From positions 186,001 to 250,000 of the forward strand of contig VWYX01000344.1 of assembly GCA_013396525.1 (NCBI GenBank): DNA of 64,000 bases, in the 5' to 3' direction. Below the pieces are notes generated by a model. It ran no database searches and was not told where the DNA came from. It saw only the letters and a list, made by a program, of their open reading frames with translations. Both the position numbers and the translations under genes were made by a program. Below, in pieces: positions 48,601 through 58,470 of the stretch (positions within the stretch are counted from its first letter, which is position 1; each line of letters opens with the position of its first letter). The stretch comes from Chaetorhynchus papuensis (Eukaryota > Chordata > Aves > Passeriformes > Rhipiduridae).

Positions 48601-49790
48601 AAATTAATTAACAGATGGTCATTCCCTTGAGATTAGCTTTGTACTCCTTTAGGCTTGACCTAGTACAGACTGTTGAGAGCAGGGTCTAGGCTGTACTGCA
48701 ATGCTGTGTGTCTGACACCATCTTTTGTGCCAGGATGGCCTGGACCTTCAGCTCCTTAAAGCCTTATCCACTCAAATACCTTTCAACCTTCCAGGTCATT
48801 TTCCGCTATGCTCTTGCGATTTTTAAATACAACGAGGAGGAAATCCTAAGGATTCATGACAGTGTGGAGATCTACCAGTACCTACGCTTTTTCACAAGAA
48901 TGATCGTGGATGGCAGGTAGGACTCTGAGTTGCAGACAAGCTTCCACTGTATATTTGTACTTGATTACCTGTTAGGTCAGCTAAACAAGAGTTGTGACTA
49001 ATTATAAGGAGAGATGCATATGCACTGACAGGTCTGTGGGACATGGATCTGTTTGTCTTTTTTTGACTTTATGGTGTTACTTTTTGGTTTGGGCAAAGGC
49101 ATGCTACAGCAGAGCAAGCCACAAAATTTGGGTCAGCCTCTCCCTTGTGGCAGCTGGTACTTGTGCTACTGGTTGCTGGATTTCTTTCAGCTGTATTTGG
49201 GCTGTTTGGGAACACAGCACAACCCATGACCTTTAATGGCAACATGTGTCTGAGATGAAGATTTCTGTGATCAGAAGAGCTCAACATCAGGAATATTCCT
49301 CCCTGAAAAGCCATCAGAATTGGCATCTGATCCATTGTCTCCTAAATGATGGCTGCACACTGGTACTTTAAAAGGTGGGATGGTCTAAGTGTATGTGCAG
49401 TACTGCTTGGGTTGGTGCTTGTGTGGGAAAGAATTCCTTTAAGACTCTGCTGTTTGGTGACTTCTAAGCTCACTGGGCTGAAGTCTGAGGCACTACTTTT
49501 TACATACTCCAGAATGCTCTCGGTGTATCTATTACCATATGTTACCAGCCAGTAAATAAGTTGACCAGACCTGTCTTTTCTATTGTAGGAAGCTGATGAA
49601 CATTGCCTTCAATGACTTAAACCCCTTCCCCATGAAACTGCTGAGGAACCGTCGGTCAATGCACAGGGAAGAGCTGGAGGCAGAGCTGTGTGAACTTGAA
49701 CAGATCAAGGCAGCCTACGTAAAAGAGAGAGCAGAGCAGGGACCTCAGGACCTGAAGGAGGTTGTTAGTGAAGAGGAGGAGGAGATCTAA
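33268..49790 (+). CDS. TBC1D2: TBC1D2 (Armus), Rab GTPase-activating protein; complete, 13 coding exons, 915 residues
   Basis: TBC1D2 is a GAP for Rab7 that links Rac1 signalling to endosome and autophagosome traffic and to E-cadherin turnover. The 13 exons total 2748 nt including the TAA stop; human isoforms are of similar length. Residues about 57-155 form a PH domain (KKLCGYLNKLGIKGP, WKSRWFFYD, MMYWLQQLQMRRWEF). About 295-545 is a long coiled coil rich in Glu, Lys, Gln and Leu. About 610-810 is the TBC domain with the arginine finger in IELDLPRT (Arg665) and the glutamine finger in YCQG (Gln702), so GAP activity is expected. The C-terminus ends in an acidic run. The PH text fits TBC1D2 better than the paralogue TBC1D2B. 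All junctions are GT-AG and in phase. Confidence 0.97.
34309..34441 (+). CDS. TBC1D2: TBC1D2 coding exon 2 (residues 135-178)
   Basis: Encodes the PH C-terminal helix AISRQAMMYWLQQLQMRRWE. Acceptor GTTAG|GCA. Of two possible donors I chose CAA|GTAGGT because its phase fits exon 3; the alternative four bases later does not. Confidence 0.92.
35338..35479 (+). CDS. TBC1D2: TBC1D2 coding exon 3 (residues 179-225)
   Basis: Encodes VVDNEDFLPLVKTPTEAVG and ISLKHPWTEI, a poorly conserved linker. Acceptor ATGTAG|ATG, donor ACA|GTAAGT. Confidence 0.9.
37083..37180 (+). CDS. TBC1D2: TBC1D2 coding exon 4 (residues 226-258)
   Basis: Encodes NTVYNICGSKQLWGNSVNVF and SFDEFQEHPENV. Acceptor TTTCAG|AAAC, donor TGG|GTGAGA. 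Confidence 0.92.
37827..38011 (+). CDS. TBC1D2: TBC1D2 coding exon 5 (residues 259-320)
   Basis: Linker followed by the start of the coiled coil (VSVLQQQILTLTEEVKSQK). Acceptor CCTCAG|ATAAG, donor AAG|GTGAGT, phase 0. Confidence 0.93.
39089..39475 (+). CDS. TBC1D2: TBC1D2 coding exon 6 (residues 321-449)
   Basis: Encodes the heart of the coiled coil, with heptad-like Leu spacing (LEALEQEKKELEQILTLRD, IQELKEHVQLLME). In human this region mediates Rac1 and LC3 binding. Acceptor TTCCAG|GAAC, donor AAG|GTGTGT. Confidence 0.96.
39963..40029 (+). repeat. A/C-rich low-complexity tract
   Basis: About 67 bp of nearly pure A and C (repeated AAAAC and AAACC words) in TBC1D2 intron 6. A shorter tract of the same kind lies at about 3148-3195 in ELP1. 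Confidence 0.85.
40323..40433 (+). CDS. TBC1D2: TBC1D2 coding exon 7 (residues 450-486)
   Basis: Encodes DDIDAYKTQNQFLNSEIHQV and on to LLMK, coiled coil. Acceptor TGGCAG|GATG, donor AAG|GTAAGG. Confidence 0.95.
40990..42060. repeat. Possible unclassified interspersed repeat in TBC1D2 intron 7
   Basis: Composition and wording change within this 2.7-kb intron: a block with AAAGCAGGTTTAATAG and GCCCATTGGCAAGG followed by AT-rich text. It gives the impression of an old LTR or other transposon in minus orientation, but I cannot find matching ends or a target duplication. Confidence 0.2.
43153..43340 (+). CDS. TBC1D2: TBC1D2 coding exon 8 (residues 487-548)
   Basis: Encodes CACLQARNCQMESKYLTVLR and LVKNLIQEALQWD, the end of the coiled coil. 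Acceptor CACCAG|TGTG, donor AAG|GTAAGA. Confidence 0.95.
44288..44758 (+). CDS. TBC1D2: TBC1D2 coding exon 9 (residues 549-705), both catalytic fingers
   Basis: Largest exon. It encodes SEYDEYGFMTVPDYEIEDW, the TBC start LIRSGIPVEHRQRVWRWMVS, IELDLPRT (Arg finger, residue 665) and IGYCQG (Gln finger, residue 702). Acceptor CTCCAG|CGAG, donor CAG|GTGAGG. Confidence 0.97.
45180..45500 (+). mobile_element. Degraded CR1 LINE fragment
   Basis: The stretch GAGACTGAGGAAACTGGGTT followed by GTCTGGAAAAGAGAAG and a later GAACCTAAATTTCTTAGAA resembles the sense CR1 3' region but is heavily diverged. It sits in TBC1D2 intron 9. Boundaries are rough. Confidence 0.55.
45907..46027 (+). CDS. TBC1D2: TBC1D2 coding exon 10 (residues 706-746)
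   Basis: Encodes LAAVGLLVLEDEESAFWCLV and YIVENLMPADYYSD in the TBC domain. Acceptor TCACAG|ATTG, donor CAG|GTGAGC. Confidence 0.96.
48010..48195 (+). CDS. TBC1D2: TBC1D2 coding exon 11 (residues 747-808)
   Basis: Encodes VDQRVFKDFLSEKLPRLMAH and FLVAFVDSLVSDILLRVWDA, TBC domain. Acceptor TTTTAG|GTAG, donor AAG|GTGTGA. Confidence 0.96.
48795..48916 (+). CDS. TBC1D2: TBC1D2 coding exon 12 (residues 809-848)
   Basis: Encodes VIFRYALAIFKYNEEEILRI and YLRFFTRMIVDG, the last TBC helices. Acceptor TTCCAG|GTCA, donor CAG|GTAGGA. Confidence 0.96.
49589..49790 (+). CDS. TBC1D2: TBC1D2 coding exon 13 (residues 849-915) and stop codon
   Basis: Encodes KLMNIAFNDLNPFPMKLLRN then a short Glu-rich coil and an acidic tail EEEEEI; TAA at 49788-49790. 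Acceptor TTGTAG|GAAG. Confidence 0.96.
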
Positions 49791-51985
49791 CAAAAAGAGA
49801 CTTCGTCATCACTTCCCTCCCATCTTGCAGAAGGTCATCAGGAGCGAGTGTCAGTAAGAAATGGACCAGAGGGGGAAGTGTGGTCACAGGAGATCGTCTG
49901 CCCCAATAAGCTAGGCTGTAGTTATGGCACCATTTGGAGACCAGGTCAGACTTTATAATGGATTGGAAGGTGTCAGAGGAGTTTTATCCTCTTCTGCACT
50001 TCTCTCCATTCAGCCCATCCTGTCCTATGCAGTTCAGGATTACAGCTGAGGGTGCAGAGGAAATACCAGCTGTAGTATAATGACAGGAACTGACATGGTG
50101 CGAAGGACCCAACCAAGCAGGGCTTTTATACATTTTCTGATGGAGGCTTGAATGAGATCTTTATGTACAAGTAAAATGTCCAGAAACAGTGAACTGAGAA
50201 CACTCCCTCATTGGTACCTAAAGCTTCTGAATTGGTCAGGAAAAAAACCTGCTCTTTGAGGGTATGGTGCCTTCAGTGTCTAGCCTGCCAGGAGAGTGTG
50301 TGTTAAACACTGAGTCAAGAAACTGTCTCCAGATGAGTCTTAGGTCTGTGGGGTTCTGAAGGCTGGAGGACATCATCCCATGGGACTCAGGCTGGGACAA
50401 GGAAACAGGTTTGTGGGAGAGTAGAGTTGCTTCCCCAGTGGGAAGGTTTGGTTCCTGTGGAAGTTCGTGGGAGCACAAGGTGTGTTTCCTGCTTGGCTGG
50501 GCAGTGTTGGGAGCTCTCTCTCCTCTTTGTTTAGCTTTGAGACCCTGGCATCACTCTGTGCTGGTGAGTTTGCTTCATAGAGGAACTCTCATCTCTGTGT
50601 GCAACCAACCACAGCCTGCCTGCAGGCAGGGCCTAGTGTTATGTGGACCTTTACTGGGGATGACTGGGTTTTCTGATAGTCTCACTCCTGGCCATCTCTC
50701 TGCCCCACAGTTACGGTCCTCCTCTGCTGGGTTCTTATGTTGATATCCCTGTCTCTGACATTCAGTATGGCAGGGATGAGGTCTTTTCTGTAGGAGTTTA
50801 CGATATTGAAGGTATTTTACCCATGGCATGTGGCTGGTAGTGAACCTGCTAACCCTAGGAACAAGGGTTACAAAACATTACTTGATATTCTTTAGAAAAA
50901 AACATTAATATCCCCTGAACCAAGGAGCTGGCCTCCATGGGTCTAGCACACAGAGATGCCCTATCTGCCTCTGAGTATGGGGTCTGATAGCTTTCTCCTC
51001 TGCCTCCCAGGCTCACCCATGCCCTGGGCTAGATACCCTGCCTGTGCAGCTCAGCCCTCCGCAGGCCCAGAATTAGTCAAGTACTTAGATAAATACAACT
51101 TACTTTCCTTAACACGATGCCAGATCCTGCTGCCCCACTTTCTGGCTGAGCAGTGCATTATTGCAGGTGTGCCTGCAGTGCTGGCACTGACAGCATGCAG
51201 CAGACCCTGCTATAACAGGGGCTCTGCTCTATGTTTTTAGACTGACCTTGAACCCGAGCGGATTATACCTTCGTTAAACATCTTGTGGTTGATAACCCAA
51301 CCCTTCAAGTTGTCAGTGCTTGCAGAGGAAGGAAAAGGAGGCATTCATAGCCCCCAGTGTTCTCAGCCCCGTGGCTGTAGCCAAGATGACAGACTCTAGG
51401 GGAAATAGTGCCTGTTCACCTGAGACACACGGTCTGCCTCACTGGACAAGTCAGCCAGTTTCAATGAATTATAGAAGACTGAGATTGGAGAGACCTGTGG
51501 AGGCCAACCACACAGGAGAGAAGTAATCAAAGTGGAAGTGAAGTTTTGGGAAGAGTGGATAAATCCCCTGAATGTCACTGAAACCTGCACACATTGAAAG
51601 TGTGGGATGAGAAGAAAATCTTACTGCAACCCTACTAGAGTATCTCAGAAAAATGAACTCATTGCAAAACTATGCCACCTAGCTGGTGAAGGCTAAAAGG
51701 CAGGTCTTTCCTCACAGACGATATTGCTAATCTAATTTATTTATACTCTTACGTTCATGGGTGCACACAGCGTTTTGCTATTGTTATAGACATTATCTTT
51801 TAAATCAAGACCATGAAAATTGGAAGTTTACTTACAATTTTATTTCCTAGAGCTTTCTGCAACAGCTTAAAAATCTTTCCTCCTGACTTGCCCTTACGTT
51901 TATTAAAAAAGGCATTTGAAACATGTATTATTTAGACTGATGTGTCTACACTGTATAATAAACATTGGTCTACATGATACATAAA
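49791..51985 (+). other. TBC1D2: Probable 3' UTR of TBC1D2
   Basis: The 2.2 kb after the stop has no further exon. The first convincing canonical polyadenylation signal I found is AATAAA at 51957-51962, preceded by AT-rich sequence, so the transcript may run to about 51985. An earlier variant signal could shorten it. Confidence 0.5.
51957..51962 (+). terminator. TBC1D2: Polyadenylation signal AATAAA, candidate 3' end of TBC1D2
   Basis: AATAAA within TGTATAATAAACATTGG. An ATTAAA variant lies about 55 bp upstream. No TBC1D2 coding sequence follows. Confidence 0.55.
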
Positions 51986-54900
51986 CTCTTCTGAAGCAGA
52001 CATAAGGATCAAGGTATTGACCCTGATGGGGAATTCTGAAAGTAATTTTTCATTGAAATTGGAAAGGAAGGACATCTGAGGGTTGCTATAAGTTTCTTTT
52101 CTTTTGTGTCTTCATCAGTTCTTGGTTTTGGTCCATGTGTATTTGCTGAGGGCTGTTTCCTCTAGTCATATTGATAACCAATCACTTGTGGTCATTCTTT
52201 ATTAAACTGTGATGGATGAAGGAGTATCTGCAAGGCCTATGCAGACCTGCACCTTGGAGCCAAGCTCGCATGTCCTCATGGGCCCTCATCTGCTTTCCTT
52301 CTGCTTCACAAACTTTGGTGGTACTGAAAAGCACTGAACTCAGGTCACAAAATTCCAGCTGGGCCAGAGGTTAGCTTTGCCCAATGCAAATCTCTCAGGT
52401 CCCTGCAAGACATGGAGTGACTGTCAGTCAGTGCCACAGGTGTTTTGAACCTCTTGGTTACCTCTGCATGAAGTGTTCAAGAATGATTTGTGCTGCCACT
52501 GCCAACTGTCGTGGCTGGGAAACAGTTTGACCTGCTTATGCAGCCCGGCAGCTCCTTCTGCCTGTGGTGGCACCTGTGGATAAAACAGGTGTCTTTCTAC
52601 CCAGAGCCAGTCTTTGCTGAGCTTTGCTGCATGCATAACATTACTTGGGAAATTAGGCTTTCTGTCTCTGCAGTTATCTAAAGCTTGGGATACCAGCTCC
52701 AACCCTAAAAAGGGTAGTTTTGATTTCCACACCCACCCTCCTCCCTATGATGTGTCATTAATTTGTAGTTCACTTCGGTGCAGGATCTTGGGGCCACTAA
52801 CAGTTCACAGGGTTTGAGAGGATAAATTGGTGGAGGGGTGCCAAACACACATAAAGCCACTGCTGGGTCAGTAAGTCCCCGAGCTGCCAACAAGAAGAGG
52901 CTGTGAAGCTTCCCTTCCTCACCCCTTTTTGGCCTGGGTGCTGTTGGGCTGGCAGGACCTATACCTTTACATGCTGTGGCTAAGCCCTGTATTCTGGCAT
53001 GCAGCCATGGTAAAAGGCACTGCTGGGGAGGTTGTTTCTGGGTTAATGTTTAGTCTAAGCTTGAGCTTCTCATCCAGGGTGAAGGTGAGAGCTAAGGGGC
53101 AAGGCATTTTCCGTGGGTGGGAAGCAACAACAGCCTGTAGCCGGAGCTATAACACAGTGCTGGGTTTCTCTTCCAGTTTGCAGGCTGGGCAACCTCCTGC
53201 CACCATCACAGACACAAGGCCTGGGGCTTGCTCTCTTCCCATTTAGAAGCTCACTTGTGGCCTGAGACAATGCTGAGACTTCTCCAGGTGTCTCCCAGTG
53301 CTAAGAGCTCCTTTACAAAACATTAGGTCTGTTTGGTCTAGGGACATGCCAAGTGCAAGAAGATAAACCACTCTCCTATGACAGAGCCACAGTGCTGGAG
53401 CTGATATAACATAATGCTACCTGAGATAATTTAACCCCTTTCCTAGCGTTCAGTGAGAGGCTGTGGTCTGCACTGAGATGCTAAATCATGAGATTATCTG
53501 TGTGCTTTCTGCTCAACCTCAGGTGTCTCCAGAGGGGAAAACGGCACACCAGCTTAGTCAGTGGAAGAGAAGGTATCCCTAACCATGACTCTATTGGGGT
53601 GAGAGGTCCCCTGTCCTGCTGCAGCCACAGGTTTACTTTGGGCACATGGTCCACTACCTTTGAGACAAAGTCCCTATTTCTCCTTGTTATTAAATGACAG
53701 CTTCCTGCGAAGTGCAAACTCTGCCTTTGAGACTCCAGCTGTTGGATAAGTATCTGCTCTGGTTTTGAGCTTAATTTTCATGATACAGAACCTCTGGCAC
53801 ATTCTGGTGTCAGGCTGTTGGAAGCTTGGAGACTTGGAGCAATATCCAGGGTAAGCAGAATTAAATTTCAAACCCCCTTGTAATACCAAAATTGGCCAGA
53901 TAAAAACTTTCTAACACAGTCTTGAGTATTAGAAAGCAGCATTCTTTATTGCAGTGCGCTGGTCACTTGGAGAATCCTTCCTCTGAGTGCCCTGAGCATT
54001 GGGTAAATGCTCAAAACTTGAGTTTTTATCATACACTGATGACACACTCACTGGCTATCCCTGCTTACTTGATGTATGTGTATTACTTTATTTTACATAG
54101 TTGCACCCCTTATTGGTAGTCCTTACATGTTTCTTTGGGGTTTGTCTTCAATGTCCCGTGTCCTTTTCAGGTAGTTGTTCCTCAACCCCCATTTTGAGTA
54201 AGTGCAATATCGTTGCTTTGCATAACTTCTGCTTCATCAGCCTTGCAAAGCTAAGCTGGCCTGCTTGTCTTTTGCGTGACTTGTTTTCTCTACTTCTCCA
54301 AGGCTACATTGTTCCCTTTATTTGATAACAGTAAAATATTGTTCTGTTCTACTGTCCTTATTATTTGGGAAAAAGTAGTATGCAGCCCAACATCACAATT
54401 CCCTGTTGAAAATAACCCCTATATTTTTTTCTCTTACAAAGTCATTTTGTTAGTAGAAAAGTATTGTCTATTGGCAGCATTTTGCAGGGAGGAAAAGTTC
54501 CAAAATGAAATTAAAACTAATTGATATTTTTTGCTGCATCTTCCAATAACAATTTTCAACATCATAAAAGCTCTTGCACATTGATGGGAAATGCCAATGC
54601 CACAAACTCTGAAAAGGCTTCCAGTTTTGACTCTACCATTGCAATGGTGCTTTAAATCAGTCCCAAACCTGGTGGGTGTTGTGCCCTCTATGCCACCCAC
54701 CCCCATACATATGGCACAGTTAGTGATAGTGGGATACTGCAAGGGGCTGGAAATAATTACAGTACGAAAAGTGGGAAACAGTGACGTTTTTGTTAAAGGT
54801 GAAGCTAATTGTTCGTAACTAATTTGCAGCTTCCTCCACCTGTGTCTCCATCCAGAACTACCAGAGACGTGTCAGGCCCCTTGTCCTCTGCAGGCAGGGA

Positions 54901-57280
54901 TAAAACAGAGTTCAGTGCTTGCTGCAGTGCCTCCCCTTCAGTGCAGAGGTACTGGGCTGTGTGCTAGTATAACTTAGCCTTGAATTAAATATACCTGAGG
55001 ATATTGTGTCTGCAAACTGGTCATGCCTTTCTTAGGGTTGCAAGGCATATGACAGTGCAGAAATCTGGTTTCCTTCTGTGTCCTCTCATCCACTTCTGCA
55101 AATGCTCCATGCCAGTCAGGACCCTGCTCCCAGGGAGCCATGCCCCACTAGGTGAAGTGGTTCATCATTGCTGCACAGACACCATGAATGTGGCCATGCT
55201 GATGTAGCTCCTGCAATGCACACCAGCCACAACAGGTGCTGGCTCTGCTCTTCCAGTGGCTTGCCACAGGTTGAGATGCTGCACATAGTTTCTGGCTAAC
55301 AGTGGTGGTGTTCTGTTGCACTGCAGTCAGGCTCCCCTTCATAACCAACTCTGCTGGAGTGGTAGCTTTCCACTTCTCATTATTTTCCATGGGCCAGGAA
55401 GAGATGTCCAGGTGGGACAACCAGCCTGCCTCTTGGCATGATTTCTGGCACCTAATGGTGTGGGATGGCAGAGAGTTACAGAACATGCTGCTCCAGCTTC
55501 TGTGGCTGGATCTCAAAGGAAAACACTAACATCTTGGCTGCTGGAGGCCCTTCACACAGCAGAAGTGTTGTGTGGGAGTGCTCTTTGCCACAAGCCACTT
55601 CTGTGGACACAGGCTGTCAGCAGTGGTTGCTCAGCCAGGCTCTTGCTGCTGGATGACCAGTTGAAATGTCTCAGGGAAGAAAAGTGAGAGTAGCATTCAC
55701 CCCAATCACCAAGGACACCCCAGTCCCAGCCACCCACTTTTAGACTGCAAAGGGGACTGGGGAGCAAAACCATTCACTTCGTCAGCACCTAAAACAGCTC
55801 TCAGGAATGGCACGTGCACATGAGTAGCAGAGCCAGATGCCTACAGTGGACAGGGCTGTAGCCAGAAGAAATCTTTTCCCCCAATAACCCTAAACAAAGA
55901 CATCTTTTTCTCCCTGTCAGTCCTGTGTGCAATCTTCTACAGCTTAATCAGGGCTGGAGCACAACATATATGGAAGGAAGCACTGGAAATCATCTGTGCA
56001 TCAATACCTGACTGTCTTGTACTTCTCCATAGTGAACCTGGGAGCACACACTGCGAGTATCCTGAGGGGTACCGGAAGTCATCTCAATTCCTGTAGGCAG
56101 GGCAGGCCCGGGACAACTGCTGCACTGGTGTCCACAATTCGTGTCCACAGGCGTTCTTTCCTGTGCTCCATCCATGGACATTGCTTCTCAGCAGTTGTCT
56201 GGTGGTGCATCTGCTCAAGTGCCTTAGGCTCCTGGGGTGCCCTGGGCTGGCACCTGGTAGCAAAGGATGAAGATCACTCTTAGGGCTTGCTGGTTGGTTC
56301 TGAAATTCTGCTCAATGCTCAATTGAAGAATTCAGTGGATCTGCTCTTTTCACGGGCATCATTTTTCTTCTCCAAAAGAACTTGAGGTGTTCTGACAGGC
56401 ATGCTAATAATGTCACACATGCAGTCTCCTCTTCTACTGAAGTTGGGGTCTGTAGTGAGGAAATGGTCACTGGGTTGGCAGTTGTGATCTTCCCTTGATG
56501 GAATTACCTTTCAGCTAAGGACACAGTTCCTGCCTCACTCTCTTGGCACTGTCAGCTGTTCTTACTGCTCCAGTGATTTCAGTCCCTGCTAACTTGCCTG
56601 TTATTTCCTCACTTGATTTGTTTGACAGTGTTAGAGACATTTTTTGGAAGAGTTCATGAGGCCTCTACTCCTTCTTGTCTTTGCCTAAGTCTGCTAAGGT
56701 TGATACACAGGGTCTTGATAAACAGTACTTTGCCTTGAGGAGTTAATTGGTAACAGCATCCAAGCTATCGTTTGGGCATGTTTGCTTTTCTGTTTGGTCC
56801 CTTACACTGATCTGCAGCATCTCACTTGGGAAGAACATAGAGTCTCAGAGTCTTGTCACAGCTGCTGGCTCTGCTACCCACCAAGTGATGGGACTAAAGT
56901 ATGTAGATGAGCTAGTTGTCTCAGACCCTGATTAATCATACAGGGCCAGAGTGGTGTTAGCTGAGGGGGTTGACCTGGCCGTAGAAACCTCCTCTGCTAT
57001 TTGATCTTGGACAGTGCTGTCTACTTACCAAGTTCCTCATTCAGGGCACCGAGGAGGTTTGTAGTGCTGCCATGGTACCAGCTGACCCCGAAGTCTGAGT
57101 GTGAGCTCTATGAGAAGCTTTCTAAAGCCATATGCCATCAGTAAAGGGCCTGCAGCTTTGGGCCAGTGTCTCTCCATCTGCCAGGGACTGCTGAGACAGC
57201 CAGAGGCTGCCAGCTTAAGGCTGGCACATTAAAACGTGTTGCAGGGGTGCGTGCAGTGCTCAGGATGAGCGGCACCTGGT
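51986..57280. other. Intergenic region, nothing recognised
   Basis: Scanned on both strands. Only short reading frames without family resemblance, no RNA gene, and no clear long repeat. Slightly GC-rich patches do not reach CpG-island density until about 57.3 kb. Confidence 0.5.
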
Positions 57281-57299
57281 GGTCACACTGAGGTTATGG

Positions 57300-58470
57300 C
57301 ACGGTGCGCCTGTCTCCTCAGATGCTCTCGGAGCCAATGCAAAGCCTGGGGTACTCTCTCTGCAAGTGATGGCAAAGTCCTGATGCTGTCAGGTCGATCT
57401 CGCAAGAGGATCGCGCCTCCACCCTTCACCATGCGCCCCCGGGCACAGACTCGGGGACTCACTGGCAGCGGGGATGGTGACGGTGAATGGCGCACGTCGG
57501 CCCGGGTGGGTTGGCACCCAAGCCCCGGGTAGCGGAGAGGCACTTGAGCACCTTGTTGTGGCTGCGGAGGGGCTCTCCCCGCCACAGCACCAGGGCAAAC
57601 CCTCGCTAGCCACGGAAGGTTGCGCCCAGGGGCCGGGCACCGCCGCGGACTGGACCGCCCCGGGGAGGCTCTCCGGAGCTCTGCGGCGCCAGGGGCAGCC
57701 CCCCGGTGCCCGAGGGCACCTCCCGGCTGCGGGGCGCGGCGCGGGGGCGTGCCGGGGCGGGGACCGCGGGCGGGCCGAGCCATGCTGGCGCGGCGCGGCT
57801 CCCGTGCGCACGTCCAGATCCCCGCCGCCAGCAGCAAGGTACGGGAGCGCGGGTGGTGGTGGTGCGGGGCGTGGAGCCGGGACACGCGCGGGCAGGGCCG
57901 GCACAGGCACCTGCCGCAGCCCGGGGCCTGCGGAGCCCGGCGCTGCCGGGGAGCGGGGTGGGATGTCTGCCGTGCCCGCTTTGCGCCGGGGGTGCCGCAG
58001 CTCTCTCCGGCCCCACCCCGCTTTGTGCGCAGCTGGGGCCGCCGCCCGCGGCCGCGGGGGCACCGACGGCTGGGGGATGCCTTGGCCGCCCGGTGCCGCG
58101 AGCCTCGGGCATCCCCCGGTGCGTGCGGCGGGAGCGGGAGCGGGGCGTTCCCGCTGGCCGCGGTCGGGGCAGCCGGTGCTGGTCGCGCCCTCGGCGGGCA
58201 GGATTCTCGCTCCCCGGTAGCGCCGGGGCTGTTCCTGCGGGGAGCTGCCCGCGGGATTTTCTGCGCGGGGTGTGGCGGACCGGTAGCCGGCCCGCGGCGG
58301 GAGCCCTCCGACCCGGGGGTCTGCAGGCGGCGGTGCACGGAGCAACAGGGCTTCCTGGAGACCCGAGTCATCCTGCTGCCTGGTCGGGAGGGCTGCGCCT
58401 CCTGCCAGCCCTGCCGGCCGGTGCCGCCGGTGGCACGGTTTGGCATCTGTATAACTTCGCTTATTATTTA
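57300..58470. promoter_or_regulatory. CORO2A: CpG island, probable CORO2A promoter
   Basis: About 1.2 kb of very GC-rich, CpG-dense sequence about 5.3 kb beyond the TBC1D2 polyadenylation signal. In human, CORO2A is the next gene downstream of TBC1D2 on the same strand, so its promoter is expected here. Overlapping reading frames of 250-390 codons on both strands are a consequence of stop-codon scarcity, not genes. Confidence 0.6.
57782..57838 (+). CDS. CORO2A: Putative first coding exon of CORO2A (19 codons), rest outside the window
   Basis: Inside the CpG island an ATG with a purine at -3 opens MLARRGSRAHVQIPAASSK and then meets a donor AAG|GTACGG in phase 0 after Lys. The paralogue CORO2B is known to start MTVTK before its MSW core, so an exon ending in Lys before a downstream MSW exon is the family pattern. 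CORO2A, a WD40 coronin linked to actin and to corepressor complexes, is the expected neighbour. The MSW exon is not in this window, so the link is inference from synteny and exon phase. The usual shorter CORO2A protein would start in the next exon and make this exon 5' UTR. Confidence 0.4.

Noticed and set aside
51460..51560. CR1 tail fragment
   Set aside because: Only a short, weak resemblance; too little to call.
57283..58446. A 387-codon minus-strand reading frame and other 250-318-codon frames over the same island
   Set aside because: They are Pro/Arg/Ala/Gly-rich in every frame and overlap each other, as expected from stop-poor CpG-island DNA. No domain is recognisable.
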